NCBI GenBank assembly: GCA_023431285.1
Contig: JAEYXN010000314.1
Coordinates: 28,836-92,835, forward strand
Length of the DNA stretch: 64,000 bases
Direction of reading: 5' to 3'
From: Bacteroidota bacterium
GTDB lineage: Bacteria > Bacteroidota > Bacteroidia > Cytophagales > Cyclobacteriaceae
The position numbers and the translations under genes are program-made. How positions within the stretch are numbered: position 1 is the stretch's first letter; each line of letters begins with the position of its first letter. Below, one piece after another: positions 44,690 to 54,087 of the stretch. Below the pieces are notes generated by a model. The model searched no databases. It worked only from the letters and a program-made list of their open reading frames with translations, and was not told where the DNA came from.

Positions 44690-46873
44690 TTATTCTATCA
44701 CAAGTCGCGCACTGTGCCTGCCCTTCCCGGACTTATTTCTAACAGAAACCAGATATATTCCCGTCCTTAGATACTCCGGCAGGAAGATGGAATTGTTTTC
44801 TGAACCTGAAACAAGTACTGCATTATAGCACGCCGCGCCAGTCGTTGAATACAATACCACTTCATGGTCCGCAGTATTATCCAAACCCTCGATGATCAGT
44901 TCGCGAATTCTATTTCGCATCGGGTTAGGATGAATTGATATAACCGGATGATTATCCATTTCTTCCACCACTTCGACTTCGTCCATGGATGCCGATGATA
45001 GCGCGTGGATGAGGCGTCTGCCAGGGATTGGTCTCTCTTGCGTCCCATCGGGGAGTTGCCATCCGACGGCGAGATGATCACCATCAACTCCTTCCTTATG
45101 CAGCGCTTCGATATAGTATTTTGTTCCTGCCACAAGGCGGATTGGCGCGGATTGCTGCGTGGAATATTTTGTCCACTGACGAGGATTCGTCTGTCCATTA
45201 ACGTAAGCGATCTTCACCTTATTTGCTGACGTAGAATTAGTACTAAGCCAGAGCTCACTGTTGTCGTTGCTGGCGATCCAGAACTGATAGTTTCCTGTTA
45301 CAGGAGGACAAATGTATCCGCTTATCCGCTCCCCGAAGTTATCCCAGACATCTGTTGGACTCTCGAACGAATAAAGATCAGTCTTTGCGATTGGTACAGT
45401 CGATACAGGAATAGAAGAGACCTGTGTTCCAGGAATACCCGGCCAGATCTCCCGATAGATCCTGCCATACCCCTCGCATCCCGCAACATTTATCTCATCG
45501 ACCACCCTGAACTTAATACACGTCATGCAGCCTGCCGGATTCGTAGCACCTTGTTTGGCATAAGCCGTTGCGCATAATACATAGTGACCGATGGGTATCT
45601 CCCACTCCGGACCATTTGTCGACTGAGGTTTAATCAGCAAGGGGTTCGGGTTGTTCATGGTTCGGGTGTGCTGATCCGCGTTGACCATGTAGCGAATACT
45701 TGCGGCATCGGCGGACGTAACAGCACGGATGTTAAACTGACTTCCAAGAATTGCCTTATTGATCGTCATCCCCTCTGTCATTGGCATGATATCCTGATTG
45801 GTTTGCCCATTCATCAATATGAGGCTCGTTACAACGGGGAGTGTAGGGTTTTCTGCAACAGTAAGCTTCACGCGGTCAGATGAAGTAGCTCCATTGTTAT
45901 CCGTCACGGTAAGCTGAAACTCATAGTTACCAGGCTGAATAGCATTAAGTCGGAAGAAGGGCGAATTGGTATTGAGCAGACTTAAGGTAGGGCCGCTGAC
46001 TTGAGTCCATAGGACATTCGAGATTGTTCCATCAGCGTCGAAATAATCACCATAAAAGTGAAGTGAACCTTTTCTCATCGCTACAGTTCTGTCCGGCCCG
46101 GCATTTACATACGGCGGAGTGTTCGTAGTGGTCCCCTTCTGAAACTGCAGAAGCCATTTGTAGATGTCGTTCCCGTTTGAACCGTTGTATATTTCATTCC
46201 ATCCATGGTGGGCCTTCGCTCCAAACACAGTTAGGCGTCGCTTGTAATTGGTAGAAACCTTGCAAAGATTGATCGCATTGATCATATCGATGGAGTATTG
46301 CAAGGTAACGGTGGGATCCCCATCACCATGGAAGACCCAGGCGGGGATGGATTTCAATGCACATGCTTTCGTAAGATCAGAACGTCCGGAGATAGGTACG
46401 ATCGCGGCTACTTTAGAAGGATATGCCGCAGCATAAGTCCACGTCCCTGTTCCGCCGAGGCTCAAACCTGTAACATAGATACGTGACTGGTCAACACGAT
46501 AGTTGGCGACCACCTGGTTCACAACCTCATCAATATACGCAGCGGGCCATTGTGGATTCGGATCATTTGCGGGTGGAGTAAACAATGGACTGAGAACAAT
46601 AAACGGGAGGTCTTTGGACCATCGGTTCAGATAGATAAGACGCGATGGAGTTTGTTGAGGATTATCTACCGTAAGGATATTAATATCGGATCCCATCTCC
46701 CCTTTTCCATGAAGAGAGATGAGTAACGGATGCGTCTGATTTCCTGTTGCGTAAGATGGCGGAGTGTAAACGAGATACTGAGTTCCGGCCGGACTTACGA
46801 AAGCGTTTTGCTGGGCAGATGCAACTGACACGACAAGCCCAAGCAGGACTGCGACGGTGAGGAGGGTTTTCAT
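44690..46873 (-). CDS. Secreted esterase with PKD, PA14 and T9SS sorting domain
   Basis: I choose ATG 46873 (MKTLLTVAVLLGLVVSVASA) with a clear signal peptide; the open frame to 47221 only translates the heptamer repeats. The 727-residue protein has an alpha/beta hydrolase (about 25-235; Ser138 in GLSLGG, Asp in HGDGDPTV, His in AKAHHGW), a PKD/K319 domain (about 245-335), a domain of unknown type, a PA14 domain (about 470-610, YQFWIASNDNSELWLSTN and GTKYYIEALHKEG), and a type IX secretion C-terminal domain (ISIHPNPMRNRI to the C-terminus). It should be exported to the cell surface. It is a paralogue of the esterase at 36730-38379. Confidence 0.9.
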   Translation of the reverse strand: MKTLLTVAVLLGLVVSVASAQQNAFVSPAGTQYLVYTPPSYATGNQTHPLLISLHGKGEMGSDINILTVDNPQQTPSRLIYLNRWSKDLPFIVLSPLFTPPANDPNPQWPAAYIDEVVNQVVANYRVDQSRIYVTGLSLGGTGTWTYAAAYPSKVAAIVPISGRSDLTKACALKSIPAWVFHGDGDPTVTLQYSIDMINAINLCKVSTNYKRRLTVFGAKAHHGWNEIYNGSNGNDIYKWLLQFQKGTTTNTPPYVNAGPDRTVAMRKGSLHFYGDYFDADGTISNVLWTQVSGPTLSLLNTNSPFFRLNAIQPGNYEFQLTVTDNNGATSSDRVKLTVAENPTLPVVTSLILMNGQTNQDIMPMTEGMTINKAILGSQFNIRAVTSADAASIRYMVNADQHTRTMNNPNPLLIKPQSTNGPEWEIPIGHYVLCATAYAKQGATNPAGCMTCIKFRVVDEINVAGCEGYGRIYREIWPGIPGTQVSSIPVSTVPIAKTDLYSFESPTDVWDNFGERISGYICPPVTGNYQFWIASNDNSELWLSTNSTSANKVKIAYVNGQTNPRQWTKYSTQQSAPIRLVAGTKYYIEALHKEGVDGDHLAVGWQLPDGTQERPIPGRRLIHALSSASMDEVEVVEEMDNHPVISIHPNPMRNRIRELIIEGLDNTADHEVVLYSTTGAACYNAVLVSGSENNSIFLPEYLRTGIYLVSVRNKSGKGRHSARLVIE

Positions 46874-46938
46874 GAGGAGAGGGTTGGGGAATGAAGTTAC
46901 GATAAGAAGGGCAGTTTCCAAAGGCCGCAGGGCGGGGC

Positions 46939-47276
46939 TGTAGCAGGTAATGCAAACAGCCGTAGCAGGTAGCAGTAAACAGCCGTAGCAGGTAGCAGGT
47001 AGCAAGTAGCAGGTCAGCGGCCAGGGTGCCGGACTGCCGGTCATGGTGGTCGTAGTGATGGGTGTGAACACAAACAGCCGTAGCAGGTAGCAGAAACAGC
47101 CGTAGCAGGTAACACGTAGCAAGTAGCAGGTCAGCGGCCAGGGTGCCGGACTGCCGGTCATGGTGTTTTCGTGGTTTGGGTTTTGTGACAAAACAGCCGT
47201 AGCAGGTAATAGCTTGCCCACGTAGGTTCAGGTACCATCGCTCTCACACTGCTTCTCACATTGATTCAGGTAGCAG
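46939..47276 (+). repeat. Composite heptamer repeat region (locus C)
   Basis: Several short GTARCAR arrays are each introduced by AAACAGCCGTAGCAGGTA (five near copies). A 50-bp unit (46999-47048) is exactly repeated at 47116-47165; it contains GCCGGACTGCCGGTCATGG. One diverged copy of the 28-bp partner element of locus B is at 47241-47268, followed by a single GTAGCAG. The minus-strand reading is open in all frames and yields the false N-terminal extension of the esterase gene. No gene lies in 46874-47357. Confidence 0.9.
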
Positions 47277-47357
47277 GAAGATTACTTGGACTGCATCTAT
47301 CTTATACACTCTCTAACCGGCAGTCTGGCGGCCTGGCTCACCTGGTCCGAGCTTCAG

Positions 47358-47657
47358 CTATGCGCTGCGCCCTTTCAGCGCTTCTTTCATGGCAGCACTT
47401 GCCTGAGAGGTTTGGAATTCCGTAATAGTATATGTGACGAGATGATTTACACAAAATGGGTCCTCGTCCATGATAGCTGCGAGTTGCTCCTTTGATTCTG
47501 CAAGAGCTAAAATGATCCCGCCGGTGCGCGGAACCTTTCGGCCGGAAGTGATAAAGATATCCTTCTTATAGTATTTATTCAGGAAGACCATGTGTTCCTT
47601 CATATACGCGTCGATCTGCTCAAGAGGAACGATATAGTTTAAGTCAACGATAAACAT
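47358..47657 (-). CDS. YCII-domain protein
   Basis: The 99-residue protein MFIVDLNYIVPLEQIDAYMK has the YCII ferredoxin-like fold, with the typical His-Asp-type pocket (KEHMVFLNKYY, FITSGRKVPRTGGIILA, MDEDPFCVNHL). YCII proteins are small enzymes or ligand-binding proteins of mostly unknown reaction. It lies 66 bp after the MTHFR-like gene on the same strand and may be co-transcribed. Confidence 0.9.
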   Translation of the reverse strand: MFIVDLNYIVPLEQIDAYMKEHMVFLNKYYKKDIFITSGRKVPRTGGIILALAESKEQLAAIMDEDPFCVNHLVTYTITEFQTSQASAAMKEALKGRSA

Positions 47658-47723
47658 AGCACTACAGATTTAAGTGAACACTTAACGTAACAGACTTCCG
47701 AACTGGAAACCTCAGTGTAACGT

Positions 47724-48728
47724 CTATGAATTGACGCTAATCCCGGCCTCTGATAGAGATCCACTATTATCCAGCGAGATAACCTTGACAGAATCTTTCC
47801 GAAGGCCACGCGCAATAAGGAGGTCACGAACCAATCCCAGCAACTCGAGCGAAGCATCGATCTCCTCACGACGAATAGCAACACTTTCAATGTTGAACCC
47901 GAAAGGGATACCATTCTCCTGGCAATACTCTGTCAATTGTTCGGCTATGCGGTGAGCGATCTTCACGGATTGACGAACCTGGCTTTCACTATTTTGAAGC
48001 TCTGTCTTGATATGATCAGGCACATAGATTCCAAGCCACTCCATAAACTGAAGCGTCTTAGGAGATCCGCAAATCGTGAGTGTGAATATGATTGTCGGCA
48101 ATTCCTTGTTGTCGCGCTTGCACGCGGCGAGAAGATCAGCCAACACTTTACGAGCGTATTCGATCTCGAAGATGCATTGTGAGATGAAGTATGAAACACC
48201 GGAAGAAACCTTGTCCAGTATACGTACATCCTCATCCTTTAGCAGGGCATGTCTTTCAGGAATCATCACAGCCCCCATGGCGCAAGACACGCCATGATTG
48301 GTACGCCACAACTCATAAGCATCTTTCAGACTTGTCTTCACCACATAATCTGGTGACGGTAACCCGACGAATACGGGATGGTATCCGTTCGACGCCAGTC
48401 CCTGAAGCCATTCTCCAAGTTCATCAATAGAGTACTTCCCCGCAGGGCGATATATGATCTTGGGCACTTCGAGCTTGTGAAGGTAATTCGTACTAAAATG
48501 AAAAGGATCAAGAGAGCTTGCAAACGGAAAAGGTCTTTCTTCGGAGGTACGGGCAGACTCATCCTGGACATCATAAACCACCAGAGCGTCAATGTCACAG
48601 TTTGAAAGTGTGCTCACCGTTTTCTCCGCCATCGTCCGGACCTTCTCTTCAGCAGTCTGTTCCTTAGGAGGTGTAATGCCATAGATCAGGATACCTGACT
48701 CCTTGCTGCGAATTTTGGAGATAAACAT
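47724..48728 (-). CDS. Methylenetetrahydrofolate reductase-like protein
   Basis: The 334-residue protein is a TIM barrel related to MetF. The MetF-like segments are YGITPPKEQTAEEKVR (N-terminal strand and E/P motif), FVGLPSPDYVV, GVSYFISQCIFEIEYA and GIYVPDHIKTEL. Length and motifs are those of a MetF-like subgroup that lacks an adjacent methionine gene. Whether it binds FAD and folate is not certain. It may form a two-gene operon with the YCII gene. Confidence 0.85.
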   Translation of the reverse strand: MFISKIRSKESGILIYGITPPKEQTAEEKVRTMAEKTVSTLSNCDIDALVVYDVQDESARTSEERPFPFASSLDPFHFSTNYLHKLEVPKIIYRPAGKYSIDELGEWLQGLASNGYHPVFVGLPSPDYVVKTSLKDAYELWRTNHGVSCAMGAVMIPERHALLKDEDVRILDKVSSGVSYFISQCIFEIEYARKVLADLLAACKRDNKELPTIIFTLTICGSPKTLQFMEWLGIYVPDHIKTELQNSESQVRQSVKIAHRIAEQLTEYCQENGIPFGFNIESVAIRREEIDASLELLGLVRDLLIARGLRKDSVKVISLDNSGSLSEAGISVNS

Positions 48729-48855
48729 CGGGTTAACTTTTGAACAAGATGCAAAAGTAATGATTAGTCAATGCAAATCAGACCGACCTTGTTGATTAAA
48801 TGCAATTACTCTTCGTGGGGAATCAGGCTAACAGGAGTTCGGTGGAAAACATGTT

Positions 48856-49800
48856 CTATTCGGAAGGTGTGATCACCATGTTTCGAAACTCAACTGCTCC
48901 GTGGTCACCCTGGAGCATGATTGGTCCAGGCTCCCCTTCTTTGGAATCGAGTGCACCGCCGGTGATACCTGGAATCTCCTGGTTGCAGATAATCTGTTTA
49001 CCATTCGCTTCGATGGTAATCATTCTTCCCACAAGCGTGATGTCATACACCTGCCATTCTCCGGCAGCCTTTGCAACCTGCTCACCAGGCGCTATGAATC
49101 CATAGACGCCACCCAACTCGCCGGAAGCCGCACCCTTGCCATGGCTGTCCATAATCTGGACTTCATAACGTCCCCGCAGGTAGATACCGCTATTGCTCCC
49201 CTGAGGGTAACGGAACTCAACATGGAGCTTGAAGTCTTTAAACTTTTGTTCTGTAACAAGATTTGAGCCCGACTTAGGATTCTTCAGTACGCCATTCTCC
49301 ACAACCCACTGATTCTCGCCAAGTGCCTTCCAACCTTTGATGCTGTTCTGTTGTATCAAACGAATTGGCTTGCCCCATTTGGGAGCTTTGTCCCTTTTAA
49401 GAGCGGGTGCTCTTGACGCTTTCCATGAATGCGTCTTCCCGTCAGGAAAAGTAATCTTGCCAGCAAGACCATCACCATCGGCATTGCCCTCCATTCTCAG
49501 GTATCGGTCTTCGGGTTCCCACTGTGGGGGGATCTCAAAATGAAATGAATCGCCAGTCACTTTCACCTCTGATACAGGCCTCGCACTTCCTCCTGGACCG
49601 ACGAAGTATCCAACAAGGGTCTTGATACCGGAATGCTTTACTTCAAGCCAGGAAGGAACTTCATTGCCATCAACATTGATGGTGATATCCCAGCGTCCTT
49701 CAAGTTTTTTATTGAAAGAGTTCTCGCTTTGCTGCGCCATTGTCGCAAGCGGAAGCAACAACATAAGCGCCACGAAAGATGTGGTGAAAAATTTATTCAT
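48856..49800 (-). CDS. DUF1080 (3-keto-disaccharide hydrolase-like) exported protein
   Basis: The 314-residue protein has a signal peptide (ALMLLLPLATMAQQ), an N-terminal lipocalin-like or beta domain (about 30-125), and a C-terminal DUF1080 concanavalin-like domain (about 145-312, GWKALGENQWVVENGVLKNP, LHVEFRYPQGSNSGIYLRGRYEVQIMD). Members of this family cleave 3-keto-glycosides or bind glycans. The gene is monocistronic. It fits the window's theme of oxidised-sugar use, but substrate specificity is not known. Confidence 0.9.
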   Translation of the reverse strand: MNKFFTTSFVALMLLLPLATMAQQSENSFNKKLEGRWDITINVDGNEVPSWLEVKHSGIKTLVGYFVGPGGSARPVSEVKVTGDSFHFEIPPQWEPEDRYLRMEGNADGDGLAGKITFPDGKTHSWKASRAPALKRDKAPKWGKPIRLIQQNSIKGWKALGENQWVVENGVLKNPKSGSNLVTEQKFKDFKLHVEFRYPQGSNSGIYLRGRYEVQIMDSHGKGAASGELGGVYGFIAPGEQVAKAAGEWQVYDITLVGRMITIEANGKQIICNQEIPGITGGALDSKEGEPGPIMLQGDHGAVEFRNMVITPSE

Positions 49801-50007
49801 GTCTGGGTGTTTTAAAACTCAATTTAATCCATATAACGCTGCACCGAAAGGACCGGGCGCTTAAATTTCGAAATCATGCGTCAGAGCTGCATATCAAGTT
49901 TATGTGTGTCATGTGTTCTGGTGAATTCCTATGTCTTGAATGAAATCCTCCAATGGACAAGGCATTGAACTGATTCTTTTTTTACCTTCGATCATACCCA
50001 GATCATA

Positions 50008-51276
50008 ATGAAACACCTGATACTCTCCTTTGTCCTGCTTGCTGGATTCATTTCACATGCACAGACAGTAAAAAACATATCCGCGGCGGCGAGACCAGAA
50101 GATGTCGGCTTCTCGACGGAAAGGCTCTCTCGCATAGACGACATGATCAATAAGTACGTCGCGGACCAAACCCTCCCCGGCGCCGTTGCTTATATTGTTC
50201 GTAATGGAAAGGTAGTGTACTATAAATCCTGGGGAAGCAGCAACCTCGATACAAAGGCACCTCTAAAGAAAGATGACATTTTCCGGATTGCTTCGATGAC
50301 AAAAGCCATCACAAGTCTTGCTGCCCTGATGCTTTTTGAAGAAGGAAAGTTCATGCTCGACGATCCGTTGTCGAAGTACATTCCTGAATTCGCCAAACCG
50401 ACAGTCGTAAAGTCGTTTAATAGCAAAGACACGACGTTCGTAACAGAAGCAGCAAAACGAGAGATCACGATCCGCGATCTGCTGACACACTCTTCAGGGA
50501 TCGATTATGCTGTGATTGGAAGTGAGACACATAGATCGATTTATGCGAAGCATAATATCTCTCCCGGACTCGGAAACCTCACTACTGTCCTGGGTGATGA
50601 GATCAAACAACTTGCCCGCCTTCCTTTGGCGCATCATCCAGGAGAAAAATGGACTTACGGTTTGAATATCGATGTGGTCGGATACCTTATCGAGATCTGG
50701 TCTGGAATGCCATTCGATAAATTCCTGCAGACACGAGTATTTGACAAGCTCGGAATGAAAGACACCTACTTCACACTTCCCAAGGAGAAGCATAGCAGAC
50801 TCGTTGCGCTTCATGAGGGAAGGGAAGATGGAAAAATGCAGGTGATCAAAAACAGGCCATTCGGGCTTGACCCGGATTATAACAAATTTCCTACACAGTA
50901 TCCTTCAGGCGGTGGAGGCCTTGCTTCGACAGTGGAAGACTATGCCAAATTCCTTCAGTTATTTCTAAACAAGGGCGAATACAATGGTGTGCGATTGCTT
51001 AGTCGCAAGACGGTAGAGCTTGCGCTAACGGACCAGCTGCACGCACCGGTTGAAATGGAAATCGGACTCGCCTTCGGATTGGAAACTGAAAAGAATGATT
51101 ACCAGTCACCATCAAGTATTGGAACGTTCACGTGGGGTGGCGCATTCAACACCCATTACTGGGCAGACCCTCAGGAGAAATTGATCGGCGTGCTATATAC
51201 GAATGTGTTTAACACAATCCACGGAGGCATTAGCGAGAAGTTTAAGGTACTCACCTATCAAGCTATTATCGATTGA
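50008..51276 (+). CDS. Class C beta-lactamase-like serine hydrolase
   Basis: The 422-residue protein has a signal peptide (LILSFVLLAGFISHAQT) and the class C fold. The motifs are SMTK (Ser96-Lys99) and YGLN (about 218-221) for the YxN position, with a terminal segment around THYWADP in place of the KTG strand (GAFNTHYWADPQE). EstB-like esterases and D-Ala peptidases share this pattern, so beta-lactamase activity is not implied. A hairpin at 51329-51347 follows. Confidence 0.9.
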   Translation: MKHLILSFVLLAGFISHAQTVKNISAAARPEDVGFSTERLSRIDDMINKYVADQTLPGAVAYIVRNGKVVYYKSWGSSNLDTKAPLKKDDIFRIASMTKAITSLAALMLFEEGKFMLDDPLSKYIPEFAKPTVVKSFNSKDTTFVTEAAKREITIRDLLTHSSGIDYAVIGSETHRSIYAKHNISPGLGNLTTVLGDEIKQLARLPLAHHPGEKWTYGLNIDVVGYLIEIWSGMPFDKFLQTRVFDKLGMKDTYFTLPKEKHSRLVALHEGREDGKMQVIKNRPFGLDPDYNKFPTQYPSGGGGLASTVEDYAKFLQLFLNKGEYNGVRLLSRKTVELALTDQLHAPVEMEIGLAFGLETEKNDYQSPSSIGTFTWGGAFNTHYWADPQEKLIGVLYTNVFNTIHGGISEKFKVLTYQAIID

Positions 51277-51328
51277 GTAGGAGTCAGTCGGCAGGCCGGC
51301 CGGACTTCCGGTCTATGCTGTATTAAGT

Positions 51329-51347
51329 GAGGAGCGCATCACTCCTC
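51329..51347. terminator. Probable terminator hairpin
   Basis: GAGGAG (51329-51334) pairs with CTCCTC (51342-51347) around a 7-nt loop between convergent genes. A GGCCGGCC palindrome lies just upstream at 51295-51302. No strong U-run is present. Confidence 0.45.
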
Positions 51348-51377
51348 CTGGAATACTACTTCACTCTTTGTTACACC

Positions 51378-53783
51378 TCAGTCTCTTAGACTGTCCACGG
51401 GATTTGCTGTGGCGACTCGCCAGGATTGAATTGATATTGTTATGAGTGTCGACAGAAAGACGATGACACCCGGAAGCAATATCATCCACCACGCAATGGA
51501 AATCTTGTAAGAGAAATTAGTCAGCCATTTGTTCATGATGTAGAACGTCACGGGGAAAGCAATCATCCAGCTTAACAGAATGACTTGTGCATACTTCTTT
51601 GACAGCAACACGAGTATTCCCGGAATTGAGGCGCCAAGCACTTTACGAATACCAATCTCTTTTGAGCGCTTTACCATTGACAAGGTGGCCATTCCGAACA
51701 GACCAAGGGATGCCACAGCCAAAGAGATGAAGCTAAAAAGATTCAGCAGTTTTCTGAAGAGTAGATCGGATTCATATTGGGCATTGAAGAAACGGTCCAT
51801 AAAATAGAAAGTGAATTGATCTATGGGATAATGCTTTTCCCATATTTCTTTTAACCGCGACAGATATTCCATATTGGCAGATTCTACCTTGAATGAATAG
51901 TATCCATATTCAAAAGGATGGCGATGGTAAAATATGACAGGATCAACAGACTTCCGCACCGACTCATGGTGATAATCCTTCCATACTCCGACGATCGTAT
52001 AGGCATTGTGATCAATATTCAGAATCGTCGTATTTACAGCGTCTGCGGGATTATCATAACCGAGCGCACGCGCCGCGCTTTCATTGATCATCACTGTTCC
52101 TTTGCGATTTTCATTATCCTGGAAATTTCGTCCTGCGAGCAAGGTCATTCCAAAGGTTTCCTGGTACCCTTCATCAATCCACATTACCCTTACTGATTGG
52201 TTCTTTTCATTCACAGAACCTACCGCATGGACGCTCTCGTCATGAAAGCGGATTTCCTCTCCGGGAATATTAAAGGATGATGATCCTGATTTAAAGGCAC
52301 TCTGCTGCAGCACTTCATCTCTGAACGCGCGGTAGCGAGTCAGGCGGAGAGAATCTGAATTTGTAGATGCGGGACCACGCAAGGTGATAGTGTGACCCAT
52401 TTCAAATCCTGTATCAAAAGCCATTGCAAAGTCGATCTGCCTTCCGGCGATAATGGTGACACCAAGAACGGTGATCGCCATAAACAATTGAACGACGATT
52501 AGTATCTGCTGCAGAACGTTAGCATTTCCTTTTCCTCCACCGAACTTATTCTTGAGGATGAGCGCAGGCTTAAACCTCGAAATAAAATGCGCGGGATAGA
52601 ATGATACCAACGCTGTAATGCCGATGAATACAAGGAAGTAGATCCATAAGCGGGGGATGTCTGAGGGAAGCAGATCGGCGTTGTTAAAGATCGACTGTTT
52701 TAGCGGACCGACGATGAGCCGGAACAGCCCGTATCCGAGAATAAAAGTTACTGCGGAGATCATCATTGCCTCCACGAGGAACTGTCCGCCAATAACTGTG
52801 CGTGAGGCACCGAATACCTTTCTCACACCGATCTCGTCAGCTCTATCAAGTGATCTTGCAAGAGACAAATTCACATAGTTGATCCATGCTGCCACAAGAA
52901 CAAACACTCCAAGAGAAAGTAAGGCATAAAGGAGCGTAGGATTGACACCAGGTTTAATCTCGGATGAGAGTCCGCTGATCTGGTGGAGCGACGTATATGG
53001 ACGAAGAGCATATCGCGCGGTATGGCCGCGATTCTTCAGCGTGGTAATATGGTCCATCGCGAGGGCCTCCAGTCTTTTGTTTATTCCATCGATGTCGGAG
53101 GTGCCCTCTTTCAACTTAACAAAAGTAAATGAAGCTGGATTAGAAAAATCCCCATCGCGATGATTCCATCCGTAGTAATACATTGTTGACCATGATACAA
53201 GAAAATCGTAGTCGATCGAACTGCTTGCGGGGATATCCCCGAATACTCCTGTCACGACAAACGGAAGCCTCTCATTGAAGAATAAGGTCTTCCCCATCGG
53301 ATCCTGGTCACCAAAATATACTTCTGCCTGTGATCTGGAGATCATGACAGACAAAGGTGCCTCCAGGGAGCGATCCGACCCTTTTAATATTTCAAGGTTA
53401 AACACCTTCAGAAATGAACTATCCGCGAACAGCATATTCTGATCAACCAGTTTCACATCTTCTGTCCAGACATATGCTTTTTCATTGTAGATACGGGTCA
53501 CGGCTTCGATCTCGGGAACGTAATCGTGAACGATCAGTGCTGTGCGGGAATGTGTGCGTGAGGTCTGCAGGACAGGTTTACCTTCGTGGTATTCAAAATA
53601 ATCAATGCGGTATAGTCTGTCTGCATCGGAGAAGAACTTATCAAAGCTGAAATGAAACAGCACGTAGCTCACGAGGGCCAGAAACACTCCTGACGCTACA
53701 GATAAACCCAGAACGTTAATGAATGTAAATAACTTGTTGCGCGAAAGATTTCGCACTGCCGTGAGGACGAAGTGTTTCAGCAT
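51378..53783 (-). CDS. FtsX/MacB-type ABC transporter permease, 801 aa
   Basis: ATG 53783 (MLKHFVLTAVRNLSRNKLFT) is the family start; the extra 33 residues upstream have no counterpart. Architecture mirrors the permease at 2859-5285: helix 1 (FINVLGLSVASGVFLALVSYV), MacB-like periplasmic domain, three helices with DEIGVRKVFGAS, a second periplasmic domain, and a C-terminal helix set with SKEIGIRKVLGASIP. No ATPase is adjacent. The direct repeats at 53952-54008 lie upstream of its start. Function is not assigned beyond ABC export or mechanotransmission. Confidence 0.9.
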   Translation of the reverse strand: MLKHFVLTAVRNLSRNKLFTFINVLGLSVASGVFLALVSYVLFHFSFDKFFSDADRLYRIDYFEYHEGKPVLQTSRTHSRTALIVHDYVPEIEAVTRIYNEKAYVWTEDVKLVDQNMLFADSSFLKVFNLEILKGSDRSLEAPLSVMISRSQAEVYFGDQDPMGKTLFFNERLPFVVTGVFGDIPASSSIDYDFLVSWSTMYYYGWNHRDGDFSNPASFTFVKLKEGTSDIDGINKRLEALAMDHITTLKNRGHTARYALRPYTSLHQISGLSSEIKPGVNPTLLYALLSLGVFVLVAAWINYVNLSLARSLDRADEIGVRKVFGASRTVIGGQFLVEAMMISAVTFILGYGLFRLIVGPLKQSIFNNADLLPSDIPRLWIYFLVFIGITALVSFYPAHFISRFKPALILKNKFGGGKGNANVLQQILIVVQLFMAITVLGVTIIAGRQIDFAMAFDTGFEMGHTITLRGPASTNSDSLRLTRYRAFRDEVLQQSAFKSGSSSFNIPGEEIRFHDESVHAVGSVNEKNQSVRVMWIDEGYQETFGMTLLAGRNFQDNENRKGTVMINESAARALGYDNPADAVNTTILNIDHNAYTIVGVWKDYHHESVRKSVDPVIFYHRHPFEYGYYSFKVESANMEYLSRLKEIWEKHYPIDQFTFYFMDRFFNAQYESDLLFRKLLNLFSFISLAVASLGLFGMATLSMVKRSKEIGIRKVLGASIPGILVLLSKKYAQVILLSWMIAFPVTFYIMNKWLTNFSYKISIAWWMILLPGVIVFLSTLITISIQSWRVATANPVDSLRD

Positions 53784-53951
53784 AGAGCAAAGGTTCGAAA
53801 AATGAAGATAATACGAAACCGAGATTAAGCCCAACTTCCAGGAGAAGATTCTGCGAAAGCGTGAAAGACAAAGTAAAAGCAAATCAGATTAAAGAACGCG
53901 ATGCGGAACCGCGACCGGGCTAATTTTTAGTCACGTTCTCTGTCCAGTCTT

Positions 53952-54008
53952 CCTATACGAAACCTATACGGATCCTTCGGTCTTCGTAGCTTGCTTTTAT
54001 CCTATACG
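53952..54008. promoter_or_regulatory. Three CCTATACG direct repeats upstream of the permease gene
   Basis: CCTATACG occurs at 53952-53959, 53963-53970 and 54001-54008, each followed by A or G and then A; a related CCAATACGAAG lies near 54066. They sit about 170-225 bp before the permease start. The 53784-54087 gap holds no gene. A regulatory role is only a possibility. Confidence 0.35.
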
Positions 54009-54087
54009 GAACTTGTTGCGAGGGACGTTGCGAAGCTGTTGCGGTAATCCTTCAGTTTTTGGACAACCAATACGAAGTTCGTAACCG

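Noticed and set aside
46874..47221. N-terminal extension of the T9SS esterase frame
   Set aside because: It translates heptamer repeats and duplicated linkers; the signal peptide begins at 46873.
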